64,000 nt of DNA, taken from positions 75,215,816-75,279,815 of the forward strand of contig NW_024609846.1 in NCBI RefSeq assembly GCF_016920785.2, read 5' to 3'. Positions 56,268 through 64,000 of the stretch are shown one piece after another (the first letter of the stretch is position 1; the number at the start of each line of letters is the position of its first letter). The notes beneath the pieces are model-generated. The model made no database searches, had not been told where the DNA came from, and saw only the letters and a list, made by a program, of their open reading frames with translations. The DNA comes from Ixodes scapularis. Lineage: Eukaryota > Arthropoda > Arachnida > Ixodida > Ixodidae. The position numbers were made by a program, and so were the translations under genes.

Positions 56268-59200
56268 CGTGTAGTAAAATTCGGAAAATGGCTGAAGGTA
56301 CAACGCTCGCTAGTTCATTCGCTACCAAAGCTGGCGCATCCCCGGTCGCGCCTGCAGAGACCTAATTGCCAAAGCCGGCGTGTCGCCGGGCTGTACACAT
56401 TTGTGGTTTCAAATTTAACTAGTGAATGGCGCGCTATAACTACTTACACTTGCAGAGTTTGGATATATTACCACCGCACGGGTTATGGATCTTTTCTGCT
56501 AATTCGTGCACCTTTATCATTGCGACATGGGGGAGAACGCCACAGCCAAAAATATCCCGATCTCTATCAACCCACGGCCGCAGATGACAACAGGAGATTG
56601 GCCGTTGTATTCAATTTTCAATCAATGATTTCACATGTCTAACAAACTTTCACCATGTCGAATACGCTGTCGTCCATCTCCGACGACATACTTGCCAGCG
56701 AATTGCAATGTCGCAACCGGTTTGCAGTGCGCGCGGCACGCGGTTTGAAAGCATTTGAGAGAAAGGGCACTGCAACATTGCCACAATGTACTGTTCGAGG
56801 CTAAGCTGAAGTGATGATGATGATAGCGTTTATTCCACTTACAAACGTGGGTTCCGTCTGCAATAGAATGAAGCGGCTTCTCTCTCCGCTTGAGACTCTA
56901 TAAGATACGCTAGATGGACAATTTCGTCAGTGCAGGGCAACTGGAAATTTGATAATGGTTACACGGACTCGAGCTTGCACGACGTTGATTCATATCAAAC
57001 CAGATATGACATCCGTAATAAATATGTTGAGAACGTGTTTTTGCGTAAATTTTTAGTCGCCAGTTGAAAGAGCCACCATGTTTTGAAGGTTGTTTCACAA
57101 GGAGCTATCTTTCGGCGAAAATAATTTTGACGCCTCACAGCAGAGACGTAGTCATCTTCCGTGTTTAATAACTGGTTGATAATGATAAACACAGCTAGCC
57201 GGCTCCGATTCTGGTGTGCCAGCAAAGGTGGAAAGCGGGACGAGAGGGAGCAAAATTCACAAAGCTCAAGGGTACCCGCATGCAGACAAAGCCAAGCACC
57301 ACCGGCCGCGCGTTATCAGCGTTGCCAGATATCAGAATTCTCAACACGCGATGTAGATGTTGGCGCAAACACTACAAAATAAAAATTAAATGAAAGAGTA
57401 AGTAAATAAAATGGGTTTGTTTGTCAGAAGAAACACTCTTTTTAATTTTTCCATGGAATATAAAAATGCTTTTGAACACTTTCAAAAGTGCTGAATACGA
57501 AACAGCGTACCGCGCAGGATCACGTGATAGTTCGACCGACCCTCATTGGGCTAGAGCCGCTTCGACGCCTTGGCGCGCGCGTCTTGTTCTGGGTCGGCCA
57601 GCACTCCTGCGAAAACGCGCGCCCGCGCGCAGGAAATGACGTCAGTTTGACGCCGACGCGCCTGAATATCGAGCAAAAACGCGCATCCGGTCTGCGCTTC
57701 AGCTGATTTCGGCAACTTGCCAAGCTGCAAAGTTTGCCAGATCGGAAACATTTAGACAAATCTGCGTCGTAATATTTGACGTGTGGTCTTCCTAGGCGTT
57801 ACTGAAGAGGACTGCATTGTTTTTTCAAAACCAAAAATGAAGCGGAGTTGCCCTTTCGGAAAATGCCCCTCGCGCCCTTCCTCTTCTTACTTAAGAGTCA
57901 CGTGACGTCAGGGGCTTCTTTTGTGTCGGCTTTTCTTGTACGGATAATCCTCAAAAAGCGCAGAATGAGCGGCTAGCTGCGAGCGCGACAACGACCTTGA
58001 GACTTCCAGGTGTCTTCCCCCCACTGTCGCGGGCACGCTCAATCCGCAAGACTGAGGACGGCAGCGCGGCCCGACGCTGGCCCGAGGCCGCTCGGTCGGT
58101 GGAGATCAAGGGGCCGCGGTGTGCTGTGGTCGTTGCAGCAGCCGCCCTCTGGCATCGCGCGGCTGCTGGAACTATTCCCGTGTCTGCACAAGGATTGGCT
58201 TGCGCAATAAAGGGTTCAGGTCGTCGATAATACATTTCTTTCCGAGACATATAAATCAAGTGGCTTTCCCTAATCTCGTCATTACTGTTCGAAACATAGA
58301 TCTCCCTCATAGGTTGTTCATCCCATTTTGAATTATTTTGCGAATTTTTTCGTCCTTAAATCTGCTCGAAGTTTGTTCTATAACTTGATAGAGACCTTTA
58401 AATATTGGCGCGGGCTTCCGCGATCAACGCTTTACCGAATTTATCAAACATTGGACATGACACACGTCAGGAGGGTGGAAGAAGCTAGCCGCAATTTTGG
58501 CTTCTAATAAAGACGGTGCAGTCGTGAAATAAGTCTTTGCTTCACCTGTATCCACAACGCCCCATCGTTTGCACGATCATAATTTCTCAGTGACATAGTT
58601 GTATACCACATTTTACTCATAGTTACTATAGATGTGGCTCCACAGGCTTTCCCGTTATGAGCGAGTCGACTTTTGAATGACCGGTGGCTCTCCTGAGTGA
58701 GAATAAATATTATCATCTTCACACAACAACCACACCTTTCTCTCTTCCCCCTCCCCCCTTTCCCGAATGGGGGAGATATCAGGCCACTTCAGGAAGCAGC
58801 CTGCACACAGGGTTTTTGGCTACTCATTCTCAGAACATTCGAACTGGGAACTAAAAACATCACATGAACGTCGCCCAATTATTTGCAGCCTAAATAATGT
58901 GACTCTACTGTTAGGACCCAATCAATTTCATCATCAATCATTATTTGCTATGATTTCATGGTGAAAGTATGTTCGTTGTGATGCCACAGAAGTTGTCGAT
59001 TCAAATTTCAAAGGAAGAAACAGGTGCTCGTTTTTATTTTGCGGAAATACTCGCTCCTGCGACGCTCCAGTACGTAAGGTCAAAGCACCCGAGGCAGTGC
59101 GTAATACTTTACAAACTGTCATTGACGATGAAACATTTGTGGGAAGTGCGTAAAACACTCTAAACAAAGGCATACCTTCCGGCAAAAAAAAATTCGCAAT

Positions 59201-60341
59201 TGTCGAAAAAAAAAAAAACACATATTAGCTTGCAAAAATTGCTGCATCCCCGCTCCCCACCCGGCGCTCTCTCTCTCTCTTCATTTTTTTTCTTCCGCGC
59301 CACTACAAAGAACAGCGGCCCAGCAACGAATTTCTACTAAAACCTTGCTTCTTGGAGAAAGGACTCGGTATAAGGTAGTGAATCTGTCAGGGGGTTTGTA
59401 GAAATAAGAGGCGACTGTTCAATCTAGCCTTTTGCACAAATCATGCCTGGGATATTTCCATTTTCTTCCACGCGATTAGAAGGCAAGACGGCAGGGAATT
59501 CATGCGCACTATCATGCTGCTTCTAAGAGAGAGTGCCAGATTTATAGTGCATGTCAATTTACATGTAAATAGTTTAATCACTGTACACAAACATTCTCGG
59601 CCTGGAGGATCACATGGAAGCATGGCGGAAAGCAGCTTGCTGGAAATAGAAGTCTCTATTGAATTACACTGGTGTGAAAAAGTATTACGTATGTTTGTCT
59701 TATTTCTGTGCGAAAATAAAAACAGCGTTTAGAAACCGAACATTGTAAGATTTGAGGAGCGGCGAAAGGACTTAAAAAACCGGGACAACCTCAATATTAC
59801 GAGGCGCCTTGCGGCACTCAGCCTGTCCTGGTTTCTTGTTTTTCCGGAGCCTTTCAAAAGTGGATGAAAAATTATGAACCGACTGACCCGACTTACCACA
59901 TTAGAGCAGTTCATTTTCATTACGACAGGCTCTCTTCAAACGTCCTGCATAGTTCAGCTTGTACTGGTCCGTTTTTATTTACGGTTCCTTTCGAAAAGTG
60001 AGCTCTAAGCCACTGGACCAATCTACCACATTCATAATTTGCGGAAGCGAAGAAGTGGAAATGTGACAAAGGGAAAGATTCGCCCGCGTTATTTAAGGCC
60101 CATAGAAAAGCGGACCGGATACAAGGGGGCCAAAATCTTTTACAAGAAACACACAATCTTCTCTACAGTTTTGTCTAACAATTTTGTATGAAGCTATACT
60201 TAAACGCCTGCGTGATTCGTTTAGGAAATAAAGCGAAACTTTGCACCGGATTATTCTACGTGTACGTCCACTACGATTCGATGATTATCATGTTTTCGAC
60301 TCCGTATCTCCGATCCTTTTGACACCGAAAATGTCTCCCAG
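56268..60341. other. intergenic, no supported gene
   Basis: GC- and CpG-rich patches at 57500-57700 and 57960-58215 carry overlapping frames on both strands without motifs. An AATAAATATTATCATC tail at about 58703 resembles a non-LTR 3' end. A CT microsatellite lies at about 59266-59280. The 130-codon frame at 56250-56642 has no recognised domain. Confidence 0.4.
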
Positions 60342-60372
60342 CAGTGCTGTCCCCGTTACCGAAAATGGGTAG

Positions 60373-61108
60373 CGGACATTTCGTCGAACGTCATTTCATC
60401 GAAAGCCGTTTCATCGAATGAACGGACATTTCATCGAACGCCGTTTAATCGAACGCCGTTTCAACGAATCGCTTTGGGCCGTTTCATCGAATTTCTCTGT
60501 TATGGTTCTGTACTGAGTTTTGGGGCATAACAGTGTTTTATAGATGTTTCACTTAGCATTTGTTAAAACTAAGGTAGTCACTTGTAAAATTGTTTTGAAG
60601 GTGGTGTCAAATTACTAAAAATAAAAACAATTGCCATAAAAAGAAATAAAAACAATGAGGTATGCGACTTGCTAAAAGGCTTTACTCATGTACATACATG
60701 ACTGAAACCACGAAACTGCAAATAAAGGACACGCACTTAGAACACTTGTAAATGTCTGTGCTTTCTGTTTTTGATCCATTTTTAATTGTTTCATGTGACA
60801 TGGAGAGGGGACATTGTTTCATGGAGGCTTTCTTCTCGAAGCAGGATATGTTCACGATGGAACTTATCTCGTCAATGCCCCCAGTAATATAAAAACAGAA
60901 ACAAAAGAAGAAAAAAAAAATTCAGAGAGAATTAGATGAAGTTGTGTACAAAAATAAAGTAAATTCCAAACGTTGTTCGATGAAAAGGCGTTCGATGAAA
61001 CGGCTTTTATGAAACGGCGTTCGAGGAAACGGCGTTCGATGAAACGGTGTTCGATGAAACGGCTTCGATGAAACGGCTTCGATGAAACGGCATTCGATGA
61101 AATGTCCG
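60373..61108. mobile_element. foldback element with TTTCATCGAACG tandem-repeat arms
   Basis: The left arm (60373 to about 60500) is built of units of about 15 bp of the form CCGTTTCATCGAACG. The right arm (about 60970-61108) has the complement, CGTTCGATGAAACGG, also in tandem. Outermost units are CGGACATTTCGTCGAACG and CATTCGATGAAATGTCCG. The roughly 470-bp core is AT-rich and non-coding. Long inverted arms made of short direct repeats define foldback (FB-type) transposons. Confidence 0.8.
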
Positions 61109-63545
61109 GACGCAGAAAACAATGAATAAAATAGCGTTACTCGTTAGCTGACGCTAACGCGTTAGCTAACGAAAAAAGCTAACGCGTTACAGAGCTCCGT
61201 TTCAGTTTTGTAAATGTAACGAAATACCGCGGTGTCGTCACTTGCCATGACTAACGAACGTTACTTTTACGTTCGTTCGTTGTTACTTTGTGTTTCACTG
61301 TTAGTATATGACAGCTGTTAGTATATGACTGTAGAGTCTCAACCCCAAACGTGCCTATATGATTGTCGAACACTTCTTGAGAAACGGGAGTTTGATGCAT
61401 ACGGTCGATCTTCCTCTGCTTCTTTAAGGGTGTGTTGGGAAAGTGGGTTGTAGCTTCGGTCTTTCGTTTCTCTGAAATTACCGCGAACCCTGTCAGCTTC
61501 TGCGAATGTAGGAACTGGCGGAAAAGAAAACAATTAGGACTGGTGCGAAGCACCGCTGTTAATTTCTAGTTATCAGTAGTGTGGAACCACGAAAGATTAA
61601 CTAAATAAACTGCATCACAAATTTGTATCGAAAAAAAAAACGGTCTAAATAAACCGCAACCTTAAACATATATCACATAAGCGTGTTTATATATAACTTC
61701 TATGATTCATTTATTTTTCTTCTGAATTATACAAGTAACTAACCTAAAGCGTTTTTGAAGGCTTTTTCGCTAGGTTACATTAATGAGCATCGTGAGATGT
61801 AGCTGAAAAACTGCGACTAACAAAGCGATCTAGAAAGAAAGGTGCGTTCTTTCGGCTAAGAAGGTTTAACGACGACATTTTAACGGAAAAGGGTAAGTGA
61901 CATTGAAAAATAACTGTTAATGTGCTTTTTCAAATTAGAGTTCGACGTCCTGGATGTGCTCAGCAGTTTGAGTTTCGGCATACAGAGCAGACTTAAACAG
62001 CAAATTGTCTGGCTTTGTTTCGCTCAGTTTAAACATAGCACTTTAGGTTGAACTCCATGGGACGAATATACAGCGAAAAATTGACGAATTTACCCGGCGG
62101 CTTTTGCTCTGCGCGTGGCATCAGCACAGTTGCTGCTACGTCACGCGCCAAGCGAGCGTACCGTCGGGCGGCGTTCGTCAGTTATTCGTTGCATAATTCG
62201 CTCCATGGAGTTTATTTAGCCTTTAGCCCGGGCCATAATAACAAAGTTTCGGTAGTCGTTGCCATCTTGCATGAAAAGTGAGTGCGAGATGGCAGTAAAA
62301 AGGGCTTTTATAACAAACGTTCCAAAACGGCCTTGTTGGTTAGAGGCAGGAGTTGCATGACAAAGGCAAGTGTACGTACAGTACACGGACTGCTCACAAA
62401 CAACATAACTTATAGCCACACCGGCTTTAGTCACAGTCCGGTTTAGGCTACACAAGCAACGAAAATAGAAAACCGATCGCTTAAGTCTTAAGATAACCTG
62501 TAATAGTGACCAAAGAAGATTATTGGTGATTATAAACGAAGTATAGCGCCGGCAATACTTTGGTTAATATTCCATGCGTACTCGTTGTATCTTTACGTGT
62601 ATATATGATTAAAAAAGGTGGCGACCGTTTATAAGCTCTTTAGTTTTACCCTAAGTTTGTCTTTCGTGTCCAAAAACTTTTCTTTTTTTTTTTTTCACGC
62701 CGGTAGCGGCAAAGTAAGGGCGAAGCAGACGAAAGCCATCACTATTACTGCTACGAATGTGTCTCTATCGAGAAATGGTATTGTAGCCTTGACACGTAAC
62801 CAGGAACTACGAGAAGGATTACGCGGACGCAGCGTCCAGCATAATTCGGTCTTTGAATGCCAGGGAGTTGGGGGCTAACTCCGATACAAAGAAGGTGCAT
62901 TCCGTGGTGGTTACGCAGTCTTTTGTCTAATTTTGGGGGCGCTATGGGAGAAAGGATGACCGGAGGACTTAGTGGGAGGCGACCTTCTGAACGGGAGTCG
63001 TTACCGAGCGAGCGAAAGCACCTTTGTACCACGGCGGCAGGGATTCTATAAAATGGTAACGTCTTTCTGGTGGCGGACGCATTTCCATCCTGCGATAGCC
63101 TTGCCACTTATTTTGGTTCAAACCATGGGAACGTCAATGCTTCCAAATTTGGAGTTTATCCTTTCTGTTTTTGACAGAAAGAGAATATATTTATTTTGAA
63201 GACAAAGTCTTGACCAGCTGGAGTAGCTAGGGACGATTCGGCAGAATTCTTGGAGCGGCGGCATACTGTTGCCTTCTGAGCGGATGTCTCTTTCCAGAGA
63301 GACGGCTGCTCCTTCAAGGCATGGCGACGGTGGCCTTAGTAGCTTCGATACAAGGACTGCACCAAGGACGCTCAAGAATTCGACAAAGCGATAATCACGC
63401 GCCTTTTGGTCCCGGTTGTGGGAGCGCTGAAAGTGTCTTCCGAGGGATGTTTATACATAGCTTTGTTGGGGTTTCTTTGCCATTTTTTGTAGTGCGCAGA
63501 ATAAAAATTAGTTTACTTTCGGACCACCATGCGGCCATTTTTAGT
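61109..63545. other. interior of the putative 60.3-63.7 kb element
   Basis: No transposase or other gene is recognised. Overlapping frames on both strands at 62750-63380 lack motifs. Confidence 0.35.
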
Positions 63546-63894
63546 CAAAAGTAACGAGTAATGGGCAACGTAATTTGATAGCAGATACCGTAAAATAATA
63601 ACGACATTTCTTTACGCGTTACTCATTTGTTATTCTAACGAGTACGATCGTACGTTACTAAAAAGAACTAACGCTTTACCAGTAATGTTGTTACTTGTGA
63701 CGCGTTAGTTCCAACACTATGACCCAGGAAGAAAGAAAAGAAATTGATGTTGAATGCAATCTTGCTCGAGTAACTTTTATCTGTTCAGATATTCCCCTGT
63801 AAACAACAGTCCCCACCGCCTGGGAAGAACGTAAGTGGGCGAACGAGACGCCTCTGGGCTTTGCGTCACGCCTGCATTTCAAGGGTCAGACTTA

Positions 63895-64000
63895 CCGCTC
63901 ATTCACACTGGAAGCGGATCCGCGTTCGCAAGGCGGCTGCGAACGCGGTTCTAAAAAGATCCAGTAAATTGCACGCGCATTCGATGTCATCGAGTACACG
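63895..64000. mobile_element. CCGCTCATTC palindromic MITE, cut by the window end
   Basis: Starts CCGCTCATTCACACTGG right after TTA (63892-63894). It follows the 23811-23997 element closely through AAAGATCCAGTA and TGATGTCATCGAGT. The second arm lies outside the window. Confidence 0.85.

Larger units (their letters stand above)
60342..63719. mobile_element. possible hAT-like element containing a nested foldback element
   Basis: The left end CAGTGCTG (60342) and the right end CAACACTA (63712-63719) are approximate inverted repeats. Flanks TCTCCCAG (60334-60341) and TGACCCAG (63720-63727) agree at 6 of 8 positions, as an old 8-bp target duplication would. Sub-terminal DNA on both sides is rich in CGTTAC/GTAACG and TAACGCGTTA motifs (61131-61265 and 63546-63715). 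No transposase frame was found inside. Both the ends and the flanks are imperfect, so this is tentative. Confidence 0.4.

Noticed and set aside
57951..58310. 119-codon minus-strand frame in GC-rich DNA
   Set aside because: Three other frames are open over the same bases; no recognisable domain.

Overview
The window looks like chromosomal DNA of a hard tick, most likely genus Ixodes. It is AT-rich, gene-poor and full of transposable-element debris. The strongest evidence for Ixodes is one spliced gene at 30977-34701 for a small secreted protein of the Salp14 / 'basic tail' salivary family. It has a signal peptide, six cysteines and a lysine-rich C-terminus. Copies of a SINE head with a tRNA-Ser-like A box, as in ixodid tick SINEs, fit the same assignment. 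No prokaryotic gene organisation is present, and nearly all the other open reading frames are chance or repeat-derived.

Layout. 1-7.4 kb: intergenic DNA with small hairpins, a short palindromic transposon relic (4350-4497), a CACGTGACC-type array (5.0-5.46 kb) and a large inverted repeat (about 6852-7160). 7.4-10.3 kb: two GGGTGT/ACACCC arrays, each beside a poly-C or poly-G tract, bracketing about 2.4 kb, possibly the arms of one foldback-like element. 10.5-16 kb: a dispersed repeat, a CCAGTTTGA minisatellite, a retroelement-like 3' tail, SINE and hAT remnants. 16-30 kb: mostly featureless AT-rich DNA, with a 940-bp non-autonomous hAT element (19892-20831), an (AT)34 tract, a near-perfect 187-bp palindromic MITE (23811-23997) and a SINE (about 26155-26425). 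30.9-34.8 kb: the Salp14-like gene with TATA box, four exons and poly(A) signal.

35-47 kb: a hAT transposase C-terminal relic, two short arrays, a 1.8-kb TTAA-flanked element (41330-43117) and several hairpin MITEs. 47.6-49.3 kb: satellite-like DNA, namely a 264-bp palindrome followed by 162-bp direct repeats, then a ten-copy 61-bp array. The 61-bp array runs directly into a 5'-truncated non-LTR reverse transcriptase (49338-50681). A second, decayed reverse transcriptase lies on the opposite strand (50770-51320). 51.9-52.4 kb: a short-palindrome array. 54.3-55.7 kb: a 242-bp tandem repeat. 60.3-63.7 kb: a possible hAT-like element split by a foldback element whose arms are tandem TTTCATCGAACG-like units. 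The window ends inside another copy of the 23.8-kb MITE.

The only cellular gene supported here is the salivary protein gene. Everything else interpretable is mobile or tandem repetitive DNA. All similarity calls are from reading and memory of family motifs; no searches were run.
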